Source of the DNA: Pyrenochaeta sp. MPI-SDFR-AT-0127
Lineage: Eukaryota; Ascomycota; Dothideomycetes; Pleosporales; Cucurbitariaceae
Reading direction: 5' to 3'
DNA length: 64,000 nucleotides
NCBI GenBank assembly: GCA_020747015.1
Contig: JAGTJM010000018.1
Location: 620,001 to 684,000, forward strand
Under the pieces are notes generated by a model that saw only the letters and a list, made by a program, of their open reading frames with translations, was not told where the DNA came from and made no database searches. Positions 32,048-43,375 of the stretch are shown piece by piece. Both the position numbers and the translations under genes were made by a program. The stretch's first letter is position 1. Each line of letters opens with the position of its first letter.

Positions 32048-32901
32048 CTAAAGTATTTCAAAGGCGGCAAGATACTCATGTGACCTTAATTCCACAGCGC
32101 ACTCGTTGGGGCCGAATCTCAAAGCCAGGCCCAGCTCCTTCAAACTCACGAGACCGGTCTCGTAGAGTAATCTCTTCCGCATTGTCAAATCATGACCCAT
32201 TGATTCTGAAGCCAGCCAGATTTCAAGCTCCGGCTCCTCAGCATCTGGCATCAAGGACGGCAATGGCGCTAGTATGAGCCGTTGTATAGAATGAAAAAGG
32301 TGCTTTCGTATTTCATCTCTCTCAACCTTCGGGATGCGAAGTAAAATGCCAAGGTCGTGAATGAAAATGGGCACGCCGTTTCCCGAGATATATGTTGTTG
32401 CGATAAAGCGAGCATGCAGATGGGGTGCCATGACAAGAAGTCGTAGAAGTGGGAGGAGATCGACTTGATTCGATTTGTCAACATGGTCACCGGGTGCTTC
32501 ACGATCGAAGCTGATCTCAATACTTCCGCTCGCGCGCCCAAGTGCCTGGAGATCATTTAGGCCATAGAATGTGTTGACGAATCGGGCCGCATCGTGAACA
32601 TCGATTTCGACATATACGGTGCGCTTTTGGTAAATTGGCAGAAACTCATGGCGTACCTGACGACAGAGCTGTGTGAGACCGCGGTATCCGCTTGTTTGGG
32701 GTAGGAACTGCTCTTGCGGACGGTAAAAAAGTCTGATCATCTCAATACATTTCTGTTCATTGAACATGACGAGTTCGTAAATTTGGTTGCGGGTTTCTAT
32801 TCCAGCCTTGTCAATGATTGGGCAAATTGCGACTATGCTACCAACACACCTCCGGCCAGATCAAGGAATCCAGCCCTTCGATCTGTTCGCAGACGGGACA
32901 T
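32048..32901 (-). CDS. L-x-GE-RN family protein E (266 aa)
   Basis: Two exons, 32850-32901 and 32048-32796. The 53-nt phase-1 intron (GTGTGT donor, GAATAG acceptor) splits Glu in FLDLAG|ETRNQIYELV, as in the other members. The core is GLTQLCRQVRHEFLPIYQKR, then VDLLPLLRLLVMAPHLHARF. This copy has the clearest LCRQVRxEFLPIY block, so it may be closest to the ancestral form. The first exon is only 17 codons (MSRLRTDRR...). No signal peptide or TM helix is seen. It lies 268 bp upstream of the HET gene on the same strand. Function unknown. Confidence 0.73.
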
Positions 32902-33878
32902 GTCTGATACTGTGATACGTTCTTCCACATGTGTTTGTGTACTTTGCGAACTGCGGACTGCATCAAGAAAGCGGTGTAAACAGGCAGCCGCACACAAAGC
33001 GCTACGCTTCAAGTTAGCGCATCACGAAGCGCGGGGTGTGATAGGTTCACGATCACGGGAGGAGCTGAGGATGCACAACATATCTCGTAGCTCATTGAAA
33101 TCGCAGATAAAGAAAAGTGGAGTCTTCGAATCCTAAAACGGCAATGCCACTCAGGAAGTCAAACATACCTCAATTGCTGAATGTGAGACATGGAGCCTCT
33201 GAGGCCTTCACCAACCTTTGGTCGCAGTGACCAAGACGCGGATACCTGTTGCACTTTCTGATCTTAACCTGATATATGCAGTCAGCTCTGTCAAATATGA
33301 GTTTTTTTTTTCGTCAATCCTTCTATCGAGAGATTTTACTAAGCATGATATCTTAGAATGTCGCTGTTGTTGTTTTCAGAGGCCACATTACCAAAGGTCT
33401 CTAGTTCTTGGGTTGTTTGTCAGAATCGCGCATTTTGTAAGATGTGCCGATGATCCTATAGCCGCATCAGCATACGCGTATTCAATGCTACTTCATGGGG
33501 TCATATTTTGTCAAGGGCGTCGAGAGGGGAAAAAGATCGAACGTGGTGTCAAAGTAGGACTGAACGAAATGTGATATCATCTTTTCACGACAACCACTCA
33601 TCAAACGTCATATTCGTGATATCGAGGTGCTCAGATTAAAGCACAATTTTGAAGTAGATATCGAAATTCACTGATAGCAAGAAGAATGGAGAGCTCCTAG
33701 GCATGGTAGTGTATGGTGCAAGTCGTTCATGATAGATTCTTCAATGCCAGCTGAAAGATTTCCAATTTGGCCAACGATATTTTAACAAAAGGATGAGGAA
33801 GATCCATTCAAAAGCTTACGTAGATATAACTCGGGTATCAAATTTCAAACATATATCATACATAGCGCTGCAATCGCC
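32902..33878. other. intergenic region
   Basis: About 1 kb between family gene E and the 3' end of the amino acid permease. Open frames of up to 140 codons have no motif. A run of T (gttttttttttcg) lies near 33300. Confidence 0.4.
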
Positions 33879-35522
33879 CTACAACGCACTATTATCCGCG
33901 CACGTAAAAGCTCCGTTCACCGACTGATTCGGATCCGCAAAGACGGCCAACAACGCATCAATACTCGCGTACATCCCCGGTATCATCATAAACCATACCA
34001 AGACCATGATGAATACGTTGAATGCCGCTGTTGCAAGCTTCTTACCACTTGAGCGCCACTTGCCATGCCAGTTCAGGTGGAACCAGAACAACACCGTGAC
34101 ACCCCATGTGAACCACGAAAGAAGAAGAGAAGACGAGATGTTGAGCAACGAGTTGAAAACGGGGATAGCATTGGCGAGAATCCATACGACGACCCAGAAG
34201 AGCGTGACAGAGAAGAGCCAAACTGCCCACTCAGTCTTCTTGCTAGTTTGGGGTAGGACAAGAGATGAGCGACGGCCGCGCGATGGGTCGGATGCAACAG
34301 AGCCACGTCGTACGCTACCGCCCGTGTCCGTCTTGTTGCGCTTCAGTAGGTGAATGTGGCGCATGAAGAAAACGTGAAGATAGCGTGCCGATGTCATACC
34401 GAAGATCAAACCGGTGCCGAGTAATCCAATGAAAGAGACAGCATACGACACTTTTGCCATGGTAACTTGTAATGATCCAATTGCGGGAGAAGCGACTTGC
34501 TCGCCGGACAATGCGTATACCGTTGTTGCAACAATGACGTAGATAGTGGTTGTAATACACTTCTCGATAGTGACCGCGCGAGGGAAGTCGCGGGAAGGGT
34601 TCTCCATTTCCGCCAGAACGGTTGGGAAAGCCTGGTTACCAGTGTACGCAAACGCGATATTCAGAAAGGCGGAGACGGCTTGAGTGAAGGACGGGTTTCC
34701 GATGGCCTTGAGATTCAGTGACAATTCTGGATTTCGGGGGCCTTGGACCCCGAGTGCGATCATGACAATGAGGACGGTAGCGATGATGGATGCCGTGCAT
34801 GGCCATGAGGCCCAAGAGACGAATCGCATGCTGTGTGGCACGCACATAGCCCACATGGCGAGGGCGGCGACGACTGTGAACACGACTGTGCAGGTGGCGT
34901 GCTCGCTAACAGTGTTCAGTCCGATGGTTAAGGTGACAAGTGCTGATGCGCTGATGAGCGCCATATTGATCAGGAAGCCAATGGCGAAGATGCCTTCGAC
35001 CCAAGGCCCGCCAAGTACACGACCGTAGTCGACGATGTTGAGCATGTACGGATACCTTCGCCAGTATTGAATAAGGTTATAGGCAGTGTATAAACTGAGC
35101 AAACCCATGACTATGATACATAGAAGTCCGGGGAAGAAGCCCAAAGTATTGAGTGCAGCGGGTAGCGATAACATGCCAATACCAACCTCGTTGGTTATGA
35201 ATATGATTACAGCTTGTGTGGTGGTGAGCTTCTTTGTTGCGGATGCTTCTGCTTTTGTTGGTCTTTTACTAGCATTCTGAATGTCTGCTATGTCGCCAAT
35301 ATATGTGTTACTGTCGGAATTTGAATCGTACTTTTCGGAATCAGTAAACCTGGTGTGGTGCAGAGGGTCTTCGGGATCGTGTGTCGCATCTGCGGCAAAG
35401 GGTAGCATGGGACGATCTGCGGAGATGGGCTTGTCGTTGGTAGCTTTGGGCTTGTCGCTGAGGTCGTTTGGATGTCGCTCTGGAAGGTCGCCATGGGTTG
35501 CACTGGTATCATGTCTGTCCAT
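33879..35522 (-). CDS. AAAP-family amino acid permease, Mtr/neutral amino acid type
   Basis: A single exon of 547 aa from the ATG at 35520-35522 (MDRHDTSATH). A long acidic N-terminal cytoplasmic tail (~105 residues) precedes the transporter core. The core opens with TTTQAVIIFITNEVGIGMLSLPAALNTLGFFPG, the signature of PF01490. About eleven TM helices follow, with the conserved NIAFAYTGNQAFPTVLAEMENPSRDFPRA segment. Relatives include Neurospora Mtr, which imports neutral aromatic and aliphatic amino acids with protons at the plasma membrane, and vacuolar Avt proteins. The N-terminal tail and the F-AYTGNQAFPT segment favour the Mtr group. No introns are needed. The 2.2-kb upstream gap leaves room for nitrogen-responsive regulation, but no specific GATA cluster was verified. 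Confidence 0.9.
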   Translation of the reverse strand: MDRHDTSATHGDLPERHPNDLSDKPKATNDKPISADRPMLPFAADATHDPEDPLHHTRFTDSEKYDSNSDSNTYIGDIADIQNASKRPTKAEASATKKLTTTQAVIIFITNEVGIGMLSLPAALNTLGFFPGLLCIIVMGLLSLYTAYNLIQYWRRYPYMLNIVDYGRVLGGPWVEGIFAIGFLINMALISASALVTLTIGLNTVSEHATCTVVFTVVAALAMWAMCVPHSMRFVSWASWPCTASIIATVLIVMIALGVQGPRNPELSLNLKAIGNPSFTQAVSAFLNIAFAYTGNQAFPTVLAEMENPSRDFPRAVTIEKCITTTIYVIVATTVYALSGEQVASPAIGSLQVTMAKVSYAVSFIGLLGTGLIFGMTSARYLHVFFMRHIHLLKRNKTDTGGSVRRGSVASDPSRGRRSSLVLPQTSKKTEWAVWLFSVTLFWVVVWILANAIPVFNSLLNISSSLLLSWFTWGVTVLFWFHLNWHGKWRSSGKKLATAAFNVFIMVLVWFMMIPGMYASIDALLAVFADPNQSVNGAFTCADNSAL

Positions 35523-37739
35523 TTTCAAGATGTTAAGGACCTACGCCTGTGTGTACTAACGAATGTACAATAACTGAGGGAGGCGAGCAGGAAGGAGGTT
35601 TTAGAGTTGGGACAAGTTTGAATCTGGGAGTGCGGAGGGAGGGATCATGTAAAAAAGCTGTGAGAGATGGGAAAAATACGTGGGTCGAGAAGAACTAATA
35701 GGACATTGTGAGGGGAAAGAAGGGTCTCCGGAACGTTTACGTACGATCTGCTATTGCATGGTCTCCAAGTGCAGTAGCTGCTGGTAGCGCAGCGGAGAGG
35801 CCATCAGATTCTGACGTAGTTGGGGTTGAGAACAGCCAAGATGAGAAATTTCAGTCGTTTGACTATGTGGATCACGATAGTATTGTGGGTCAGCCAAGGC
35901 ATCTTACGCGATGAAGCCGTTGGTAACGAAAGCTTCACAAGCTGTTTCGTTGTCAAAGACTGAAGCCTGCCGGAAGCATTACAAGCAAATTTGATATGCT
36001 CCCAATTATTTAGCTCCTCAAGGAATGTAGGTCCATTCAGGTCTGAAGACATAACATGGGACTGGAGAATAGGTTTGGGTGACGTCGCTGTGGCTGTAAA
36101 TCGCCGTCGGGAGTGGCCGCGCTAGGGCGAGCCGCATTTGACCTTGCGTGCGCCGAGCCACGCGAGTACCACACTGTTACTTCCTCCAGCATCCGAAGGG
36201 GCCCCGGCCGGTAATTGGGAAAGATGTTGTGACTGTCTCAACTCGTAATGTTTGGGTCGACAGGCGACTACCACAGAAACGTAACATGCGACCCAGCCAT
36301 GGGTGTCCGCCTCACATCTTGGGTAGCACAGACCGCGATATCCTGGATTGGGCTACTCCTTTGGGGAAAGAGAAGCGTACCTGAAAATTGTACGGGGGAA
36401 GAAATAGATGAATAACAATTCAATGCGGGGGACTTTGGTGATCATCTGAAACATAGTAACATTGTTGTGCTGTCAGCGAAAGAAGCAACGTTCTTGCCGC
36501 CCGGTAGGTGCTGTTGAGACTACTCTTAGGCAGTGTCTGGCAGTGGATCTCTCGAGATAATAATTTCCGTTTCGGGCCCAGGACACGGAAGCAGAAGGGT
36601 GAAGGGACCAATGGCTCTGATGATCTTACGTAGGGACGGAAGGCCTTGGCCAAGGCCTTCCAGTCCCCACCGCGACTTCGCAATCGGCATATATAATGTG
36701 GGTGTCAGTTCGCCAGAAATTCGTCTAGAATAGAATGAAGCCTCGGGTTATTAGCAGTGCCTGAGCTAGAAGAGGTCCTGGGTGGCATTGGTGGGCCCAG
36801 GGTTACTTTGAGTGTTCTAGCTTCCGGTATTAATTCCTTATAGCGGTTCCCTTTCAGATGGCCAGTGAAGTTTACAGTGTCTCGGTTTTGAGGTGCAGTA
36901 CATTTTCTGTTGCATGGAGCACGGCATTGATAGTCGTTCTACGCTATGAAGGTTAGAGAGCGTGTTCAGCAGGTACCCAAGAAATTTCTGGGTAACGTCG
37001 TTCTATGGCAAGGGAGAATAATTGAACAAAGTAAGGATGGAAGAAAACGTGTGAAGATATGGCCCCTTTCGAGGAGAGCAAATTGCCGTGTGCGAGTTGG
37101 GAAGAGGAGATGACGCGGCGGTCTGAATCATGGAGATTGTTGATCGCTCTTTCCCGTCTTTGAGTCTGACTTGTCCTCAAGAGCGCACAACAGGAAGGCG
37201 CAGTCGTGGCACAGAGGAAACCACCCCTATCCCCACTCACGGCACAGCCAGCAAAGAAGAAACATGTGTCTCCATGACCCATAATCCATCAACACCAAAA
37301 AGAATCCCCAGTCCCCCAATTTGTGGCGGTGCGCGCGTATTCGGCACACTAGCAGCCGTTCTACCCGGCGGGAATGCGAGGCGAGGCGCTAAGTCACTGG
37401 GCTGACGACAATCATCGCCAATCTCAAACCACGCGACAGGCTCAAGAAGCAGAAGCTGACCTTGGCACTCGACGACGCGCATGTCCTACCTGGAGACGAC
37501 CGGGCATTGCTGAAACCGGGTCTCGATGTTGATGCTCCACTTTCTCCTCGACATCAACACTCGGGGTTGACTTTCTCTTCGCCACTCTTCTTATCCATCG
37601 TTTCTTTGCGAGCCTGCATTTGTCCTTTGTCTTCTTGGTGCGACAGTCTGTGTCGTAAGAAACCTTTTTTGGTGTTGCCAATTCCTTGCTTCGAAACCCG
37701 TTTCTTCCCCGGCTCGCTCGTCCTTCACCCACAATCGCG
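35523..37739. other. 2.2-kb divergent intergenic region
   Basis: Promoters of the amino acid permease (minus) and the cutinase (plus). Short open frames throughout, none with a motif. C/T-rich sequence from about 37540 leads to the cutinase start. Confidence 0.5.
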
Positions 37740-38690
37740 ATGATACCCCGGGCAGCCTTCTCCGTGCTGCTCTACGCCGCGACCGCCCTGGCCGTCTGCA
37801 CAAAACTCGAAAATTGCCCGCAATTTGAACATCTCAAGACCAGTGACTGCCAGACATACCACCACTTCCTCGCGAGAGGCTCGACATCACCGTATCCGGG
37901 CCACGTCATCGAGACAGTCGGCAAGGTCTGCAACGCGTTGAACACAAACGAGACCCCCAATGCCTGCGGGTATGAGGATGTGGAATACTGGGCCATGAAT
38001 GGCGGGGACAGGTGGTGCATATCGTCACACGAGGGTGCCGTGAACGGGGCCGAGCAGATGAGGAACTACACAGCGAGATGCCCAGACAGCCATCTGATTC
38101 TTATGGGCTTCAGCCAGGGAGGCAGCGTGATGCTGGATGTTTTGGGTGGCGGCGGTGGTGAGCTTTGGGGATGCGAGCAGGAACAAAATCCTAAGATGAA
38201 CCGCACCTCAGCACCAGGCTCCAAAGGTATGTCTTCGACCTCCTGATCACTACGCGTTGGTGTTTCAGGGCAAACTAACATCTCTTCAGTCGCCGCAGCC
38301 CTCGTTTTCGGACCCACACGGCGCTCTGCCAACCAGACCTGGACGCAGGGCGGCGGCGAGGCATACGATGGTGCCCGTCCACGCACAGCAGAGCAGATCG
38401 CTGGCCTGCAACCCTACGCCGACGCCGGTGTTCTTCGCGAGTACTGCCAGCCCCACGACCCCATTTGCGCACCAGAATCAGGAAACACGGACATGGCGAA
38501 GCACTTGGATTACTTTGAGAAATGGGGCGACGAGGCCGCGGCCTGGGTCATCGATTTGGCCAAGAAGGCAGAGGGCGGCAATACAACTTCGCCGGATCAG
38601 ACATCGGGAGCAGGCGGTGTGTTGAGGAAGACCATTGAACATCCTATTGCAAACGTCTTCATCTTGCTTTTCGTGCTGTTTGGCTTATAG
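37740..38690 (+). CDS. cutinase-family serine esterase with C-terminal membrane/GPI signal
   Basis: Two exons, 37740-38226 and 38290-38690 (63-nt phase-1 intron, GTATGT...CTTCAG), encode 295 aa. A signal peptide MIPRAAFSVLLYAATALA is followed by a Cys-rich mature start (CTKLENCPQFEH). The cutinase/acetylxylan-esterase fold (PF01083) shows FLARGS, the nucleophile elbow LMGFSQGGSVM, the catalytic Asp region YCQPHDPIC, and a His in MAKHLDYF. It would hydrolyse esters of cutin or acetylated xylan outside the cell. Unlike classical ~220-aa cutinases it carries a Ser/Thr/Gly-rich linker and a final hydrophobic run (IANVFILLFVLFGL) with no charged tail, the form of a GPI-anchor signal, so it may stay on the cell surface. 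Confidence 0.9.
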
Positions 38691-40197
38691 TAAGTGGCAT
38701 TTCGCACTACTTGCACATACCATAGACGCGTACATGGGATAGATTGGCGTCCGAGAGCTGCAATTCAAATGGACACTTATACCCAACAGCTTCGTTATTC
38801 GCAAATATGCCTCCTGGAAGGCCTCATCCGCCCGTCTATCATCGTATACGCCTGTCAACACCAGCGACACTGTATGAGCGGCTATGCCCGAATCCACATC
38901 ATCGTGACGGGGGACAAGACTCGTATTCGCCGTTGTCTTGGGCATTCTTGGCAACATTTTATGTGGCGATCATTCATCCAAGATTTCAGAAGGCGGAGGA
39001 GGATTTGCTTTGCTGATCGAGGTCGATACGCTTGCCGTGTCGCATTGTTGGTGGTGAAGAAGACTGAGAAGACCGCGGATCAGATGGGATGAGGTAGGTG
39101 TATATCACCGTCGCATGTATTGAGATACCCTTCAGCGCATTTGTACCATACTATACATATAGGATATTTATTACCAGCCGACCGGTTCGGGAATTACAGT
39201 TCATATCTCCTACCTCGGCGTCTGATGCAATATAGTCCATGCAAACTACAGAATCCTGCAGCGATGCACAGCCGTTGTGTTTGAACACAGGTTAGTAACC
39301 GAGGAAAATAATGTGAATGCTCAGCTCCGTAATTCTATGCTGACGCCTTCATCATCCGTCTCGACATATGTAGATTTATATATGTGTACCCACAATAGAA
39401 CCACATGAACACTCCTGCTACTCTCCCATCTCTCCCTATCACCTTTACCCTCATCCACAATCTCCCTGCATGTTTTTATTTCTTCCCGCTCTTCTGTCTC
39501 CATTGGTGCAGTTATCCGGCGTTGCTCGCGGCCATATAGTATCCTGCAGAACCGCTAGCCTGCCACCGTGCATTCCCACCTTCCGCGTCTGGCTCAGCCC
39601 TACCGCGTTCCCGTTCCCAATGCACAGCACAATGCTTGCGCCCCGAGAAAAGCTTGCCTTGCGCCAATTCACATATCGGTGGCCGGCGTATTCTTTATTC
39701 AAGGCCGAAATTCTGGCATTGTTTTACTCTAAGTGTGTCTCAAAACATGCAGTCGTGTACCACAACATATCCATTCAAATTCGCACATGCGTCAGCACTA
39801 CTCTCGCACACCTCCAAATCGAACCATCATACGAGATAAGCTGCAGCCTTGCATAGAGTGCGAGCAGCATGCAAAACATGATTTGGATGGTCGAGCAGTC
39901 TGGATAATCTAACGTGCAGATGGGTTCTTGTCTCTGTGATACATGATAGGCGGTGCCGGTACCGCTGCGATGGTACACCATCAGTAGTAAGAGAGCTATG
40001 TTGAGTGTCTTTTCACAACATGGGACGCCTGAACGGGGGTGTGGATGAGGGTTTAAAAGATTGAAGGGCCAAGGACAGGCTTACTTTTTCATTCTTTGGG
40101 ATTGGACTTTTGACGCCGCTTTTCTTTGGAGAGCTTGAATTTCCAGGTGCAAACGTTTTGGACCAAGTTTCAAGCACCCCTTTCAACAAAGGCCAGA
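38691..40197. other. 1.5-kb intergenic region
   Basis: 3' UTR of the cutinase and promoter of the APC permease. Open frames of up to 132 codons have no family motif. No repeat or RNA gene recognised. Confidence 0.45.
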
Positions 40198-41991
40198 ATG
40201 GCGGATGAGAAGCAAGAACCGCATGAGGATGTGTCTAATACGTCGGAAACTCTCTCCGACGCGGATGAACGCGAATTAGCAGCAATTGGGAAGAAGAGCG
40301 TCCTCAGAGTTCGTCGCATCCTTTCTCGCTCCTAATTTCAATTCCTACTAACAATTTCGCAGCGAAATTTCTCACCCATCGCCATCCTTGGCCTCGCCTG
40401 CTCGCTCATTATAACATGGGAAGGCCTCTTCAGCGTATTCATATTTGGACTTCTCAATGGCGGGCCGGGTGGTCTGATATACGGGTTCCTATTCTGCTGG
40501 GCAGGGTGGGCTGCTGTCGTTGCGACTATGGGGGAGCTGGTCAGCATGTGGCCAACTGCAGGAGGGCAGTATCATTGGACGTATATGCTCGCGCCTGAGC
40601 GGTGGAAGGTGGTATTGAGCTATGTCACTGGATGGTACGTCATCGTACTATTTTACATTGAAGCATATGAAGAAAGGAGTATCGTGAGCGTGGAATTGCT
40701 TGCGGCTCTGAGAGTTCATTGATGACTGATAAGTGAATAGGCAAAGTGTCATAGCATGGCAAGCTCTCACTGCATCCGCTGCATATCTTACTTCCACCGC
40801 ACTTCAAGGCCTCGTCATTAATAGCCAACCCACCTACTCACCCTCTCGCTGGCACGGCACACTCCTCGTTTTCGCGCTAATTATCTGCTGTCTACTCTTC
40901 AACACCTTCCTCTCCAAGCTCTTCCCTCACGTCGAAACCTCAATCCTGCTCCTCCACATACTACTTTTCGTCGTTGTCCTAGTTGTCATGGCCGTCATGG
41001 CGCCAACTAGGTCAAGTAATGCTGATGTATGGACATTATTTTTGAACGAGGGAGGGTATGAGAGCAAAGGATTGAGTTGGTTTGTGGGTCTCATTACACC
41101 GGTTTTTGCATTCAGTGGCGCAGATGGTGCGGTGCATATGAGTGAAGAGATTAGGCATTCGAGTAAAGTTGTACCTTGGGCTATGATCTGTACGTTTGTT
41201 AACTTACACTTCAAACCTAAAATTGAACCTGGAAGAAAAGCTTATGGCATCCAGCATCTATCGGCATCAATGGGGTTACGGGATTCGCTATGTTGGTCGT
41301 AATTCTGTACTGTATCGGTGATATCGAAGTCGCACTCACCACACCCACTGGCTACCCCTTCATCGAGATCCTCACACAGGGATCCCGTTCAGTCGGCGGT
41401 GGTACAGCATTATCTGCTCTCATTGTCGTCATGTTCTGTTGCGCAACTCTCGGTATCGTGGCCACCTCTTCCCGCCAGCTCTGGGCATTCGCGAGAGACA
41501 ACGCGGTTCCAAATGCTCGATTGATAAGCTATGTGCATCCGCGCATGAAAGTTCCGGTGAACGCTATCGTTGTGACTGCAACAATCACGTGTTTGTTGAG
41601 CCTCATCAACATCGGCAGCGCCACAGTATTCAACGCTATTGTCTCACTCACTGTGGCTGGATTCTTCGGCAGCTACCTCATCCCATTCAATCTCTTTTTC
41701 TACACACGTCTCCGTCATCCCGAGAGACTTGTTCCTGGGCCGTGGACTCTGGGCCGATGGGGCCCTTTGGTTAATGGGTTTGCCATTCTTTGGAGCATGT
41801 TGGTCATGTTCTTCAGTTTCTGGCCAGCTGGTGTACCTGTCACAGCGGCCACTATGAATTGGAGTTGTGTGCTTTGGGGTGCAGTCATGGTTTTTGCTGT
41901 TGTGTTCTGGTTCATACATGGCAAGAAGGTGTACAATGGCCCTGTGGTTGAAACGGATATAAGAGAGGTAATTGTCGGCAGGTCTGTGTAA
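40198..41991 (+). CDS. APC-superfamily permease (GABA/choline-type amino acid transporter)
   Basis: Four exons (40198-40308, 40363-40634, 40741-41189, 41255-41991) give 522 aa. Intron phases all close, and each splice restores a family block: VLR|RNFSPIAILGLACS, SYVTGW|QSVIAWQ, and VPWAMI|SSIGINGVTGF. A short acidic cytoplasmic N-terminus is followed by about 12 TM helices. Other landmarks are TWEGLFSVFIFGLLNGGPGG, AEL-like MGELVSMWPTAGGQYHWTYMLAPE, GADGAVHMSEEIRHSSKVVP and ATSSRQLWAFARD. These mark the fungal ACT group containing GABA permease Uga4 and choline transporter Hnm1, plasma-membrane importers of amines and amino acids. The upstream open frame starts at TTG, so the ATG at 40198 was taken. 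Its first donor is the unusual GTTCGT. Confidence 0.9.
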
Positions 41992-43375
41992 CGAAGCGAG
42001 CAGCCCAAGTAGCTCGTTATTTGATAGCGACTTGACCCAGAGTGAATTGGCACAGCGAATTTCATGCTGGAGGAAAACAATAAATGGTTATAGAGGTAGA
42101 CAGTGTCAGCTCATGGTACCGAGTAAGCTCGGGCTGGCTGATGCAATAAAAGCATCCTCATATGCCTGGCGTGATGGTGTCAAATACTCGACAGATATTC
42201 CGGGTGTAGTTGATTGATTTTGAAAAAGAAATGCGGAGAGACCAGCTGTTTGATTGAGTAAGGGAAAGCGATTTGATACAATGCTATGTGGCATGAAATA
42301 TACGCAGAAGCTGAATTTTCCAGAGTTGAAAGTCTCCGGAGGCTGCAGCACTGGCCTACCAATTCGATAATAGGCTTCCATTTCGTGATAATAACTTTCA
42401 TTGATTGGCTCGGGCGCAGGCCCATTTAGGAGCCGGTCCAATGTTGAAGGGTGACCTGCTGGTGGGCTTGATTTTCTAATACTTCTGCGAGTGACTGCTT
42501 GTTGCTTGTCAATGGGGATTGTGAAGCTAGTAGGAGTTGTTCACTCAACTCCGGGACTAGCTGTACAGATCTGATTAATGTAAAGTACTATCCATAGATC
42601 GCTTCTGCATAGCATAATGTCAAGTTGTACTGCACACAACTGGATAATGCTCGTAGCGACGACAGTCACGTGAACACGAATGTACACACTGACATGCGGA
42701 GCCAAGACTTCAAGATGTCTATGTATGTGATTAGATCTATGTATGTGATTAGATGAGTAGATTGAAAATGCAAGGCATAACCTTCTGGGATCAGCCCTAC
42801 CACCCACTATATACGCAGCATTTGCCGTCTCCTTCCACATTCCTGGGACTTCACCCCTCACATGCTCTTTGTTTTAGGACATGGAACCAAAGTCACGCCA
42901 TCTATACGAGCTTCCTATAGTCTAGTCATGTCTTGCTATGTTTGAAGAGACATGTACCACCACTAGTATGCAGCCTGAAGGAAGATCACATCCATCTTGA
43001 GCCTAGTCACATTCGAGACATGACAAATTCAGCAGGATCGCCAGCAGGCAAACAGCTTCCTTATCAAATGCCGTTCTCAGTCCCGGCGGATCTAGCGGTG
43101 AAACACTTTTGGATCAATGTACCAGCATCGAGATTGGTTCATGGTCAAAGTTTCGCCAGTTAGCCAACCCCACAAGCGCGTCCCCGCACGCCACGCGACG
43201 CTTCACCCCGGAAAAGTATCAACGAGCGACATGGGGCCTTGCGCTCCCCACATTTTAGTTCATAGCGCCTTGCATGCTCGATGATAAAGGCCATGTAGAT
43301 CAAATGTAAGCTTTTCTTTGCCAAAGTGTTCCCGTTCGTCACTGTTCCACTTCATTTATTGCAATTGGCGCAATC
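41992..43375. other. 1.4-kb intergenic region
   Basis: Between the APC permease and the next MFS gene, both on the plus strand. Contains a perfect 18-bp tandem duplication at 42719-42754. No gene recognised. Confidence 0.45.
42719..42754. repeat. 18-bp tandem duplication
   Basis: CTATGTATGTGATTAGAT occurs twice back to back without mismatch. Confidence 0.9.
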
